This document shows positions 37,020 through 46,800 of a stretch of DNA of 64,000 nucleotides, in pieces. The notes under the pieces were generated by a model. It worked only from the letters and a program-made list of their open reading frames with translations, was not told where the DNA came from and did not search any database. Made by a program: the position numbers and the translations under genes. The DNA lies in NCBI GenBank assembly GCA_902791695.1, contig CADAWR010000011.1, forward strand, positions 17,779 through 81,778, read 5' to 3'. Positions within the stretch are counted from its first letter, which is position 1. Each line of letters begins with the position of its first letter. This DNA comes from an uncultured Bacteroidota bacterium. Its GTDB lineage: Bacteria; Bacteroidota; Bacteroidia; Bacteroidales; P3.

Positions 37020-37416
37020 CATATTGGAACTGATACCGCAGAGGCCGCCGATGGTTATGGTAGACCGTCTGCTGCACTGTGATGCAGTAGTGACGGAAAC
37101 CTCTTTCACGGTACGCCACGATTCCATCATGACAGAAGAAAGCCACCTCTCCCCCATCGGTATCATTGAGAATATCGCCCAAACCTGTGCGGCACGAATG
37201 GGCTACATCAACCTCAACAGCGGAAAAGAGGTGCGCATGGGGGTCATCGGTGCACTGCGCGAAGTAGAAATACACGCTTTGCCTAGTGTGGGCAGCACAA
37301 TTAAGACACGTATAGAGGTGAGCGACGAGGTGTTCGGTATGACTTTGGCGCAGGCTGAAACATATTGCGGCGACACCTTGTTGGCTTCTGGAACAATAAA
37401 GATTGCTCTACTATGA
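37003..37416 (+). CDS. Hotdog-fold 3-hydroxyacyl-ACP dehydratase (FabZ-like)
   Basis: A 137-residue hotdog protein beginning MEKEYDILELIPQRPPMVMV. The LSPIGIIENIAQTCAARMGY helix holds the catalytic acid (Glu), while the usual HFPGxPxxPG histidine loop is replaced by SHLSPIG, as in other aryl polyene dehydratases. It is expected to remove water from the 3-hydroxy intermediate and leave the conjugated double bond. The ATG at 37003 lies within the end of the acyltransferase gene. Confidence 0.8.
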   Translation: MEKEYDILELIPQRPPMVMVDRLLHCDAVVTETSFTVRHDSIMTEESHLSPIGIIENIAQTCAARMGYINLNSGKEVRMGVIGALREVEIHALPSVGSTIKTRIEVSDEVFGMTLAQAETYCGDTLLASGTIKIALL

Positions 37417-37820
37417 ATACTCTAAGCACTAAGAAAAAACTCGACGTACGCTTCAGCGAGGTAGACTCAATGGGTGTAGTGTGGCACGGCAGTTACATGC
37501 TCTATCTCGAGGATGCTCGCGAGGCTTTCGGCGAGAAGTACGACCTCGGATACCTGCGCTTCTTTGGCGAAGGCTACTATGCGCCTCTGGTCGACGTGCA
37601 ACTCAAATACAAACAGCCGATCGTCTACGGCATGCATCCTGAGATAGAGATAACATACACGCCAACAGAAGCTGCAAAAATAGTGTTCGACTACCGCATT
37701 ACCGACGGCGACACTCTGCTGGCCACAGCACATACAGTGCAGGTATTCATGGACAAACAATACAAACTGGTGCTCGGTAATCCGTCGTTCTTTGAAGAGT
37801 GGAAAAAGAAATGGTTATAA
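37413..37820 (+). CDS. Hotdog thioesterase (4-hydroxybenzoyl-CoA thioesterase type)
   Basis: A 135-residue acyl-CoA or acyl-ACP thioesterase, with the catalytic-region signature RFSEVDSMGVVWHGSYMLYL (Asp and His side). It may release or proofread polyene intermediates. The ATG at 37413 overlaps the previous stop as ATGA; the longer upstream frame lies inside the dehydratase gene. Its 3' end overlaps the next ketosynthase. Confidence 0.87.
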   Translation: MNTLSTKKKLDVRFSEVDSMGVVWHGSYMLYLEDAREAFGEKYDLGYLRFFGEGYYAPLVDVQLKYKQPIVYGMHPEIEITYTPTEAAKIVFDYRITDGDTLLATAHTVQVFMDKQYKLVLGNPSFFEEWKKKWL

Positions 37821-39463
37821 AACTGGCAGACAACATATATTCCCCCCTTGGGGCAACGACATGGGAAAACTATCAGGCTGTTATGGCCGGCAAGTGTGCT
37901 CTACAGCAATATTCACTCCCCGACGGTTCACTATATACCGCGTCACTGTTCCCTGAAGAGCGTAGACACGATGACGGTTATACCTTCTTCGAGCAACTAT
38001 GCATAGGGTCCGCAAGCGACGCTATTGCACGTGCAGACATCGACCCAAAGTCGCCGCGAGTACAGTTCTTTCTCTCCACCACCAAGGGCAATGTTCACTT
38101 GTTGAGCCGAAGAGCCGAAGAGCCGAAGAGCCGAGTCCTGCTTGGCAGTTCGGCCAGTATCATCTGCCGTCATTTTGGCAACCCCAACCCACCTATCGTT
38201 GTCAGCAATGCATGTATCAGTGGACTAAGCGCACAGATTGTGGCTATGCGCAGCATCGAGGCTGGTCTTTGCGACACCGCCGTCGTCATCGGTTGCGACG
38301 TGCAAAGCGAGTTCATCATCAGCGGTTTCCAGTGCCTACATGCCCTATCGCCCGACGAATGCCGACCTTTCGACAAAGACCGGTGCGGACTAAATCTCGG
38401 CGAAGCGGCTGCAACAATAATCTACAGCAATGGTACCGAAGGATGGATTGCGGAATCTGGTGCCATGTGTAACGACGCCAATCACATCAGCGGCCCCTCG
38501 CGTACCGGCGAAGGGTCATTCCGCTGCCTTCAGGCTTTGGATATAGACAAAGAGAAGATAGCCTTTGTATCCGTACACGGCACATCAACCCTCTACAACG
38601 ACGAGATGGAGAGCATCGCTATCGACCGCGCCGGATTGGTGGATGTCCCGGTGTTCAGCCTCAAAGGCATCTATGGACACACCATGGGTGCCGCAGGCGT
38701 GCTCGAGACTGTCCTTTCCATGCAAGCCGTAGAGCACGGCGTAATATTCGGCACACGTGGATATCATGAATTGGGCGTCAGTCGACAAGTGAACATCTGT
38801 GCCGACAAGCGCATCACCGACAAGCGGAGCTTCGTCAAGCTACTGTCCGGCTTCGGCGGCTGCAATGCAGCCATGAAATTTAGCTATAATACACGCACAG
38901 ACCAACCAAAAACCAGCACATCAAAACCAACTGAGGGCACCATTCCGTCCATAAGAATAGCCCCCACAGCCGAAGAACTGGTAGAACTCTACCGCACCCA
39001 TATTGGCGACTATCCCAAATTCTTCAAGATGGACCCTCTCTGCCGATTAGGCCTTGTTACCACAGAACTGCTGCTGAAGCAAAGTCCTAAAGCCGACTAC
39101 GGAGTATTGCTCTTCAACCGCAGTTCCTCACTGGCCGACGACACCGCCTTCCAAGCCACTATACAAGACCGTGGCAATTGGTTCCCCTCCCCCGCCCTGT
39201 TCGTCTACACACTGCCCAACATAGTAACTGGCGAGATATCCATCCGCAACCACTTCCAGACCGAGACAAATTTCATGGTACTTGATGCCCCATGCGCCGA
39301 AGTCATGGCCGCACAAATAGCCATAGCCGCCGAGCATGGGCCACAGATATCAGGTTGGTGCGACGTCGACGCTGACGGCAACTACCTTGCCGCTCTCATA
39401 GCAGTGCCTCAGCACACATCCAAAGAAACAATCGAACAAGAATTAAACAAAATATTAAAATAA
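37811..39463 (+). CDS. Large beta-ketoacyl synthase with extra C-terminal domain
   Basis: A 550-residue protein. Residues 1 to about 365 form a ketosynthase with an intact triad: Cys135 (SNACISGLSAQIV), then His in SVHGTSTLYNDE and IYGHTMGAAGVLE. The last 180 residues (from SIRIAPTAEELVELYRTHIG) look like a second, incomplete ketosynthase-like domain (FNRSSSLADDTAFQ, PNIVTGEISIRNHFQTET). A surface loop at residues 98-108 is encoded by four copies of an 8-bp repeat. The ATG at 37811 is preferred to a GTG at 37799. Confidence 0.87.
   Translation: MVIKLADNIYSPLGATTWENYQAVMAGKCALQQYSLPDGSLYTASLFPEERRHDDGYTFFEQLCIGSASDAIARADIDPKSPRVQFFLSTTKGNVHLLSRRAEEPKSRVLLGSSASIICRHFGNPNPPIVVSNACISGLSAQIVAMRSIEAGLCDTAVVIGCDVQSEFIISGFQCLHALSPDECRPFDKDRCGLNLGEAAATIIYSNGTEGWIAESGAMCNDANHISGPSRTGEGSFRCLQALDIDKEKIAFVSVHGTSTLYNDEMESIAIDRAGLVDVPVFSLKGIYGHTMGAAGVLETVLSMQAVEHGVIFGTRGYHELGVSRQVNICADKRITDKRSFVKLLSGFGGCNAAMKFSYNTRTDQPKTSTSKPTEGTIPSIRIAPTAEELVELYRTHIGDYPKFFKMDPLCRLGLVTTELLLKQSPKADYGVLLFNRSSSLADDTAFQATIQDRGNWFPSPALFVYTLPNIVTGEISIRNHFQTETNFMVLDAPCAEVMAAQIAIAAEHGPQISGWCDVDADGNYLAALIAVPQHTSKETIEQELNKILK
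38104..38135 (+). repeat. 8-bp tandem repeat inside the ketosynthase gene
   Basis: Three perfect GAGCCGAA units and a fourth with one change. Eight is not a multiple of three, so gain or loss of a unit would shift the frame ahead of the catalytic Cys. Confidence 0.9.
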
Positions 39464-39470
39464 GCAGACA

Positions 39471-39731
39471 ATGGAAGAACTTATCCTGAAACTCAAGAAA
39501 GAGATTATCGAAGTATTGAACCTCGAAGACGTCAAACCCGAAGACATTGATTCCAATGCACCCCTCTTCGGTGCCGAAGGTCTTGGTCTTGACAGCATTG
39601 ACGCCCTCGAACTCATCGTGCTCATGGAAAAGAACTATGGCATCAAGCTGCAGGACCCCAACCAGGGCAAAGAGATATTCAAGTCCATCAACGTGATGGC
39701 CGACTACATTAGCAAGAATCGCACCAAGTGA
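39471..39731 (+). CDS. Acyl carrier protein 2
   Basis: An 86-residue ACP with the phosphopantetheine site at Ser42 (GLGLDSIDALELIVLMEK). It lies between the two large ketosynthase genes and overlaps the start of the next one by 4 bp. It differs enough from the ACP at 35877 to suggest distinct partners. Confidence 0.95.
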   Translation: MEELILKLKKEIIEVLNLEDVKPEDIDSNAPLFGAEGLGLDSIDALELIVLMEKNYGIKLQDPNQGKEIFKSINVMADYISKNRTK

Positions 39732-41830
39732 AGATTGTCATCACAGGGGCAGGCATCGTGTCGGCCATAGGTGTAGGCAAGGCCGAGACTCTTGTGTCGT
39801 TGCGCGAACAGCGAAGCGGCATACGCCCATTATGCTACCTCAAGACAGACCACCATGAGTTCCCCGTGGGCGAAGTACAACTCTCCAACGGCGAGATGTG
39901 CGCAATGCTAGGCATAGACCCATCGAAGCAACCCACCACCCGAACCGCTCTCATGGGCATGGTGGCCCTAAAGGAAGCCTTGGAGCAAGCCCAACTAATC
40001 GACTCAAAAACCCAAAAACTCAAAGACCCAGAGACTTTTCCACTCATCTCCGGCACCACCGTCGGTGGTATGGACAAGAGCGAGCTCTACTACCTCGATT
40101 TCCTTGATAACGACAGTCGCAACGAGTACATTAGCACCCACGACTGCGGCGCCTGCACCGAGATGATTGCTGACCACTTCGGCCGTTTCAGCATGCTCTC
40201 CACACTCTCCACAGCCTGTTCGTCGGCAGCCAATGCCGTCATCCTTGGAGCCGAGATACTGCGTTCCGGACAAGTCGAATGCGTCGTGGTGGGCGGTAGC
40301 GAGTGCATAACCAAGTTCCACTTAAACGGCTTCGCATCCCTGATGATTCTCGATAAAGAGCCCTGCCGTCCTTTCGACGAGAGCCGCGCCGGTCTGAACC
40401 TCGGCGAGGGTGCCGCATGGCTTGTACTTGAGACAGAGGATCATGCTCGTCGGCGCAACGCCACACCGATAGCCCGCTTGGCAGGCTACGGCAACGCCTG
40501 CGACGCCTTCCACCAGACAGCCACCTCAGCCGACGGAGAAGGCCCCTATCTGGCCATGAAGCAGGCACTCAAAAGTGCCGGCATCACACCTGTACAGGTG
40601 GACTATATCAACGCCCACGGTACCGGTACCGGTAACAACGACATCAGCGAAAGCACCGCCATACGCCGACTCTTCGGCGAACAAGTGCCGCCAGTGTCAT
40701 CTACCAAAGCCTTCACCGGTCACACCACCAGCGCATCCGGCACCATCGAGGCAGTCATCTGCCTGCTGGCCATGCAGCACAGCTTCCTGCCTGTCAACCT
40801 TCGCTTCAACAAAGCAGGCGACTGCCTGACACCTGTCCACGACAACACAACCAAGCCGTTGCGCTATGTGCTTAGCAATGCCTTCGGCTTTGGCGGCAAC
40901 GACAGCGCGCTGCTATTCGAGAAAGTGGAAGAAAGGAAGAGTGGAAGAGTGGAGGATGAGAAGAAAAAAAAGGTATACCTGTTGTCTGCTGTGCAAATTT
41001 CGGCACAGGAGCCGCTGAGCGAAGCGTGGAAAGACAACCCGATACCACTCACCGAGCCATTGACACGCAGCCGAGAAGCCGACTACAAGCAATTCATTCC
41101 ACCACTAGAAGCACGTCGCATGGGACGTATACTAAAGCGCGCCATTGCCACCGCACGCACTGCCACCGCACAAGCCGGCATCGATACACCGGAGGCCATA
41201 ATCACTGGCACAGGTCTCGGCTGTATCGAGAACACCGAAATATTCCTCGACGCCCTCTGCCGTCAAGGTGAAGACCAGATGATGCCCACGCGCTTCATGC
41301 AGTCGACACACAACACCATCTCGTCCATCGTGGCCATCAACCTTAAAGCCCACGGCTACAACGCCACATACGCACACAATACCGTTTCATTCCAGAGTGC
41401 CTTGCTCGACGCCATGCTTCAGCTACGACGTGGAGCCATCTGCAACGCCCTCGTATGTGCCCATGACGAAATGACACCCTCCTATCACGCACTGCTCTGC
41501 AAGGGCGGCTACCTCAAGGACAAGCATGCCACCGAGTGTGCCGTCAGCATGATGCTTTCTACCAAAGACAATGGCCACGCCCTCTGCGAAGTTGCCGACA
41601 TGCGCATACTCTACCGTCCCTCTGAAGCCGAGAAACAGAGAGCACGAAAAGAGCTTGGAGATGTGTCGTACTTCGGTTCTACAGAACCAATCTTCGGCAC
41701 CAGCTACACCGCACCGTCGCTCGACCTCTATGCCGCAGCGCATACCATGAAAGACAAGCCCGTCGCAGTGGAATACAGCGATGACAAATATTACACATTG
41801 ATACTATTACGCCCATGTTCCGTCTCCTGA
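39728..41830 (+). CDS. Fusion of ketosynthase and chain-length-factor-like protein
   Basis: The 700-residue protein joins two proteins that are normally separate. Residues 1-400 are a full ketosynthase: Cys in LSTACSSAANAVI (near 160), His in INAHGTGTGNND and AFTGHTTSASGT. After a charged linker (near 400-415: EERKSGRVEDEKKKK) come about 285 residues of the Ketoacyl-synt_2 chain-length-factor type (GTGLGCIENTEIFLDAL, FMQSTHNTISSIVAINLKAH, GYNATYAHNTVSFQ, CAHDEM), which lacks the active Cys. The linker DNA contains degenerate 8-bp repeats and an A8 tract. The GTG at 39728 overlaps the ACP stop. Confidence 0.9.
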   Translation: MKIVITGAGIVSAIGVGKAETLVSLREQRSGIRPLCYLKTDHHEFPVGEVQLSNGEMCAMLGIDPSKQPTTRTALMGMVALKEALEQAQLIDSKTQKLKDPETFPLISGTTVGGMDKSELYYLDFLDNDSRNEYISTHDCGACTEMIADHFGRFSMLSTLSTACSSAANAVILGAEILRSGQVECVVVGGSECITKFHLNGFASLMILDKEPCRPFDESRAGLNLGEGAAWLVLETEDHARRRNATPIARLAGYGNACDAFHQTATSADGEGPYLAMKQALKSAGITPVQVDYINAHGTGTGNNDISESTAIRRLFGEQVPPVSSTKAFTGHTTSASGTIEAVICLLAMQHSFLPVNLRFNKAGDCLTPVHDNTTKPLRYVLSNAFGFGGNDSALLFEKVEERKSGRVEDEKKKKVYLLSAVQISAQEPLSEAWKDNPIPLTEPLTRSREADYKQFIPPLEARRMGRILKRAIATARTATAQAGIDTPEAIITGTGLGCIENTEIFLDALCRQGEDQMMPTRFMQSTHNTISSIVAINLKAHGYNATYAHNTVSFQSALLDAMLQLRRGAICNALVCAHDEMTPSYHALLCKGGYLKDKHATECAVSMMLSTKDNGHALCEVADMRILYRPSEAEKQRARKELGDVSYFGSTEPIFGTSYTAPSLDLYAAAHTMKDKPVAVEYSDDKYYTLILLRPCSVS
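40927..40971 (+). repeat. Degenerate 8-bp repeats and A8 tract in the fusion linker
   Basis: GGAAGAAA, GGAAGAGT (twice) and GGAGGATG follow one another (40927-40958), and eight A occur at 40964-40971. Slippage in either would separate the ketosynthase from the chain-length-factor half. Confidence 0.7.
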
Positions 41831-42168
41831 TACTCGTAGCCATCCAAACCGCTTTCCTCGCCGGAGGACAAGTGCTCCTGAAGCTCGCAATGGCCCAGTT
41901 ACCCAAATTCAACTGGTCATGGGCATATTTCAAAGCAGTTGCCACCGACTGGTGGTTGCTGGCCTGTGGCATCAGTTTCGGTGCGGCCACAGTGCTATGG
42001 CTCTACATTCTCAAGCATTTCCCCTTCTCACAAGCCTATCCGTTGACAGCCCTTGGCTACATCTTCGGCATGATTGCCGCCATACTCGTCTTCGGCGAGA
42101 GCGTACCATTCACACGCTGGATTGGTGTCATATTGATTGTGGCGGGATGCATGTTCATAATGAAATAA
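41815..42168 (+). CDS. Small EamA/SMR-like four-helix transporter
   Basis: A 117-residue membrane protein with four predicted helices (for instance LILVAIQTAFLAGGQVLLKL, LACGISFGAATVLWLYIL, GYIFGMIAAILVFGE, WIGVILIVAGCMFIM). Small proteins of the EamA/SMR superfamily such as ArnE/F move lipid-linked substrates. In this cluster it may move a pigment precursor or lipid carrier, which is inference. It overlaps the preceding gene by 16 bp. Confidence 0.8.
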   Translation: MFRLLILVAIQTAFLAGGQVLLKLAMAQLPKFNWSWAYFKAVATDWWLLACGISFGAATVLWLYILKHFPFSQAYPLTALGYIFGMIAAILVFGESVPFTRWIGVILIVAGCMFIMK

Positions 42169-42172
42169 CAAC

Positions 42173-42766
42173 ATGATAAGAAAACTCACAATACTGCTAT
42201 TCGCCTGCTGCCTTGCCTACCATGCCGCAGCACAGACACCTGTAGCCGACCGCAACGCCGTGCTGTCACGCATAGAGGCTTCACTGAATCCACAGGCCGG
42301 CAAGACAATAAAATACACCTTCACCCAAACCAAGCACAGCCCGTTACTGGCACAAGATGCCATCTCGCACGGCAACGTCACACTCACCGGTCAACGCTTC
42401 CTGCGGTGGCATTACACCGACCCGCGCAATCATGCCATCGTCGTTGACGGCGACAGTATCTATGCCGAAACTGACGGCAATAGACACCAACTCATCGGTC
42501 CTGCAAACGCCATCATGCGCAACATGACAAACACCATGATGTCGCTCACCAGCGCTGGCAGTCTCACTAGCGAAAAAGTATTCTCCGTAGAGCTCACCGA
42601 GGACGCCTCTGCATACCACGCCACGCTGACACCAAAACGTCGCGACCTGCGCCGCATGATGCAGCAGATGCTCGTCGACTTTGACAAGAAGAGCTGTCGC
42701 GTGCTGAAGGTAAAACTCATAGAGAGGCACAATAGCTATACCGTCATTGAATTCCATGCCAAATGA
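42173..42766 (+). CDS. LolA-like outer-membrane lipoprotein carrier
   Basis: A 197-residue periplasmic protein with signal peptide ILLFACCLAYHAAAQ and the LolA-like half barrel (GKTIKYTFTQTKHSPLLAQD, GQRFLRWHYTDPRNHAIVVD, LTPKRRDLRRMMQQM). Cluster-borne LolA homologues are standard in aryl polyene gene sets and are thought to carry the hydrophobic product through the periplasm. It begins 4 bp after the transporter gene and overlaps the following gene. Confidence 0.88.
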   Translation: MIRKLTILLFACCLAYHAAAQTPVADRNAVLSRIEASLNPQAGKTIKYTFTQTKHSPLLAQDAISHGNVTLTGQRFLRWHYTDPRNHAIVVDGDSIYAETDGNRHQLIGPANAIMRNMTNTMMSLTSAGSLTSEKVFSVELTEDASAYHATLTPKRRDLRRMMQQMLVDFDKKSCRVLKVKLIERHNSYTVIEFHAK

Positions 42767-43149
42767 AAGTTCTTGAGGAGATAATCAACATTCAACGCTG
42801 TGCCTGGGAAACCTCGGACGATGGCCTTCGCGTGGCCGCCACTCTGGCGGCGCGACGCGACAGCGCCGTCTACAAAGGCCACTTCCCCGGCAAACCCATC
42901 ACACCCGGAGTGTGTATGATAGGTGCCGTCATCGAACTGCTTTCGCAAGCCAGCGGCAGCAACTTGTCTCTCGCCAAGGTAAACAACATCAAGTACCTCT
43001 CAATGATGTCGCCCGACGACGTCGACGGTGCCACGCTTGCCGCCACCCTCAATGGCAACACCGCCACCGCCACCTACACCAAAGGCGACATCATCTACGC
43101 TAAAATGAAACTAACAGTACAGCCGTATCATGAAACGGCCCTACTATAG
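42763..43149 (+). CDS. Second hotdog dehydratase (FabA/FabZ-like)
   Basis: A 128-residue hotdog protein with the classic loop YKGHFPGKPITPGVCMIGAV, so unlike the dehydratase at 37003 it retains the active His; the acidic residue sits in IELLSQASG. With that enzyme it would provide the dehydration steps for the polyene. Start ATGA overlaps the LolA-like gene by 4 bp. Confidence 0.85.
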   Translation: MKVLEEIINIQRCAWETSDDGLRVAATLAARRDSAVYKGHFPGKPITPGVCMIGAVIELLSQASGSNLSLAKVNNIKYLSMMSPDDVDGATLAATLNGNTATATYTKGDIIYAKMKLTVQPYHETALL

Positions 43150-43152
43150 AAT

Positions 43153-43872
43153 ATGAAATATTGCGTCGTCATACCAACCTACAACAACGCCCGCACCGTA
43201 GCCGACATAGTGCGTCGCACCTTGGCGGTATGCATCGACGTGATAGTGGTCAACGACGGCAGCACCGACAGCACCCTTGAGGAATTGGGTAGTGTTAAGT
43301 GCAAAGTGGTAAGCTACAGCCGCAACCGCGGCAAAGGCTATGCCTTGCGCCGTGGCCTCGAAGCGGCACGAGCGGCAGGCTTCGACTACGCCGTCACCAT
43401 CGACAGCGACGGCCAGCACGCTCCCGAAGAGATATCTCAACTCATTAAAGCCATTGACGAACAGCCGACACTTGTCGTAGGCAGCCGCAATTTGCAGGCC
43501 GACGGTATGCCCTCAGGCAACACCTTCGCCAACCGCTTCAGCAACTTCTGGTTCCTCATCCAGACAGGCCTCCGTCTGCCCGACACGCAAACAGGCTTCC
43601 GCGTCTACCCTCTTCATGATCTTCCCTGCCTCAATCTACTCACCTATCGTTACGAAAGCGAGCTCGAGCTACTCGTCTTCTCTGCCTGGCGAGGCGTAAA
43701 CATAGTATCAGTACCTGTCAGCGTCAGCTATCCTGACGACCGCGTCAGCCACTTCCGCCCCTTCCGGGACTTCCTACGCATCTCGCTCCTCAACACCGTG
43801 CTCTGCTTGCTGGCTATCGTCTACGGCTATCCCAGCATGTTGCTTAACCGCATGAAAGGAGGGCGTCAATGA
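43153..43872 (+). CDS. Family 2 glycosyltransferase (DPM1-like)
   Basis: A 239-residue GT-A enzyme of the dolichyl-phosphate-mannose-synthase type. Motifs: VVIPTYNNARTVADIV, VVNDGSTDST, and the DxD in TIDSDGQHAPEE. A single C-terminal membrane helix (ISLLNTVLCLLAIVYGY) anchors it to the inner membrane. In the cluster it may glycosylate the lipid carrier or the aryl polyene product, which is not shown. It overlaps the MMPL gene by 4 bp. Confidence 0.88.
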   Translation: MKYCVVIPTYNNARTVADIVRRTLAVCIDVIVVNDGSTDSTLEELGSVKCKVVSYSRNRGKGYALRRGLEAARAAGFDYAVTIDSDGQHAPEEISQLIKAIDEQPTLVVGSRNLQADGMPSGNTFANRFSNFWFLIQTGLRLPDTQTGFRVYPLHDLPCLNLLTYRYESELELLVFSAWRGVNIVSVPVSVSYPDDRVSHFRPFRDFLRISLLNTVLCLLAIVYGYPSMLLNRMKGGRQ

Positions 43873-46800
43873 CCAAGCTACTGCTTCGCCTGCACGACTA
43901 CCTTGTGCGCCACCGCATCCTTGCCGTGATCCTGCTTTTCGTCATGCTTGCCGTAGGAGCGGTGCTGGCATTGCAGCTGCACTATCAGGAGAACATAGCC
44001 GACTTCCTGCCACGAACGGCTGAGAATGCCAGGCAAGCCTCCATCTACAATGCCCTCGGCGACCAAGGACAGATTACTGTCATCTTCCGTCCGTCGCAAG
44101 ATGCCGGCGAAGAGGAGGTCATGGACGCCATCGACGCCTTCGCCGACACCTTCACCGAGTTGCCAGTGCAAGCCCACGCCGACGAGAGCGATGCCATGCA
44201 GGCCATCGAGGATGTGCGAAGCCACATAGCACTATACCTCACACCCGCCGACTATCGACGCATCGACTCGCTGCTGGCCGAGCCAGACTATATAGCCACA
44301 CAACTCGCCTCAGTAAAGCAGACACTCTCTATGCCGCTGCCGCCTATGGCCACCGACATGATTGCCGCCGACCCGCTGGGCCTCTTCTCCCCCGCACTCA
44401 GCCGCCTGCAAGCACTCAGCCCCAGCAGCCGCTACCGCATGGTTGACGACTACATCTTCGACAACGACGGCAATGGATACGCATTCATCACCAGCCCCTA
44501 TAGCAGCAGCGACACCCGCAACAATGAACGTCTGGCCAAAGCCATTGACGCTGCCATCGACAGCGTGCAACATGCCAACGGCGGCACAGTCACCATCTCA
44601 GCTGTCGGCGCCCCACTCATCGCTGTCACCAACGCCACCCAGATAAAACACGACAGCCTGCTGGCCATCATTCTTGCCGTAGTGTTGATAGCCATAATAC
44701 TGTGGCGCACCATGGGGCGCAAGCGCAACGTGCTGTGGATGGGCTTCTCCGTGGCCGCAGGATGGCTCTTCGCTCTGGCGGTCATAGCCATCTTCAAGAC
44801 CGAGATATCCATCATCGTTGTCGGCATCGGGTCGGTGCTCGTCGGCATCGCCGTCAACTATCCGCTGCACTACCTCGAGCACCTCAAGCACCACCCCGAC
44901 CGTCGCGAAACCCTCCGCGAGATGGTCGAGCCGCTGGTTACCGGCAACATAACCACGGTGGCCGCTTTCGCATGCCTTGTCTTCGTCAAAGCCGAAGCCA
45001 TGCGCGACCTTGGCCTATTCGCCTCGCTGATGCTTGTAGGCACCATCGGCTTCACGATGGTCTTCCTACCCCTTTGGGCTAAAACCGGAGCCTCACCGAC
45101 TCCCCTCCGTAGTCCCTCCGACCAAAAACCGTTAAACAACCGTAGAACAGTCGGAGCGGGTACGGAGCGGGTACGGAGCGGGTACGTTGTTTTTGGCTTG
45201 ATGGTGGCGGTAACCATCGTGCTGGGATATTTCAGCACCAAAGTGGAGTTTGATGCCGACCTGCACAACATCAACTATATGACGGCGCAGCAGCAGGAAG
45301 ACCTCGACCTGCTGGCCGGCAGCATGGAAGAAGGGAACCTGACATACGTGGTGGCGGAGGGTTCGACCCTCGAAGAGGCGCTGCAACGCAATGACTCACT
45401 GCAGCTGGACGGCGTAGCATCGCTGATGCCGTCGCTCAGACGTCAGCAGGAAGCGCTGACAAATTGGGAGGCATTGATGGCGGCACACCCCACGCTGGCT
45501 ACCGACGTGCAGCGCGAGGCACGCAAAGCGGGTTTCAGCGAGGGGGCTTTCACTCCTTTCACCGACCGCCTTGAGGCTGAATACACACCTGAAGAGTGCA
45601 GCCTCGACGGCCCACTGGGGCATTTGGCTGCAAACTACATATTGACATCGGATACAGGTGTCAGCGTTGTCAATTTCGTGCACGGCGCGAGCGAGGCGCC
45701 TACAGTAGGACACACTTTTGCCTTTACCCAGGCCGACGTGGGCAGCGGGTTGGTAAGCGCGCTCAACAACGACTTCAACTATATATTGTACGTCTGTTCC
45801 TTCGTGGTCTTCGCCTTCCTTTGGCTCGCCCTCGGACGGTTGGAGCTGGCCATTCTGGCCTTCCTCCCGATGGCCATGGGGTGGCTGTGGATACTGGGCA
45901 TCATGGCCTTGCTGGGCATCAAGTTCAACATCGTCAACATAATACTGGCCACGTTTATCTTCGGCCAGGGCGACGACTACACGATATTCATCACCGAGGG
46001 GCTGCTGTACGAGTACCGGACAGGGCAGAAGCGGCTGAAGGAATACCGCCATAGCGTGATAATCTCGGCGGCGCTGATGTTTGTGGGCATAGGCACGCTG
46101 ATAGTGGCCAAACACCCGGCGATGCGGTCGCTGGCCGAAGTGGCGATGATAGGCATGGGCTGCGTGGTACTGATGGCCTGTGTGGTGCCGCCGATAGTGT
46201 TCCGCTGGCTTACAACACGGCACGGTGTAAGGCGAGAGACTCCCTTAACCATCGGACGCATACTAATGACAGTGGTGCCGCTGACGGTGTTCATACTGTT
46301 TGCATTGGTGGTGGCCACACCGGTGACATTGCTGATGTGGATTGCCCCTGCAAAACGTCGAAAGAAGCGCGACGCCTACCACCGCTTCATCTGCGGTGTG
46401 GCACGCTTGGGGGCACGGCTGCTGCCAGAGGTGAAGTTCCGCACAGAGAACCCCCACGGCGAAGACTTCGGCAAACCGGCGGTCATAGTGGCCAACCACG
46501 CGTCGCACCTGGACCTGCTATGTATATTGATGCTTCACCCGAAGATTGTAATATTGACCAAGAACTGGGTGTGGCGCAACCCGATATATGCACATATAAT
46601 AAGATACGCGGAGTTCCTGCCCGCCGAGGAGGGATACGAACAACTGCTACCAAGGCTGCGCGACCTGACGGGGCGCGGCTACTCGGTGATGGTGTTCCCC
46701 GAGGGCACACGTACACACGACGGACTGGTGGGACGCTTCCACAAAGGGGCTTTCCTGCTTGCCGACGAGCTGGGGCTGGAGGTGATGCCTGTATTTATCC

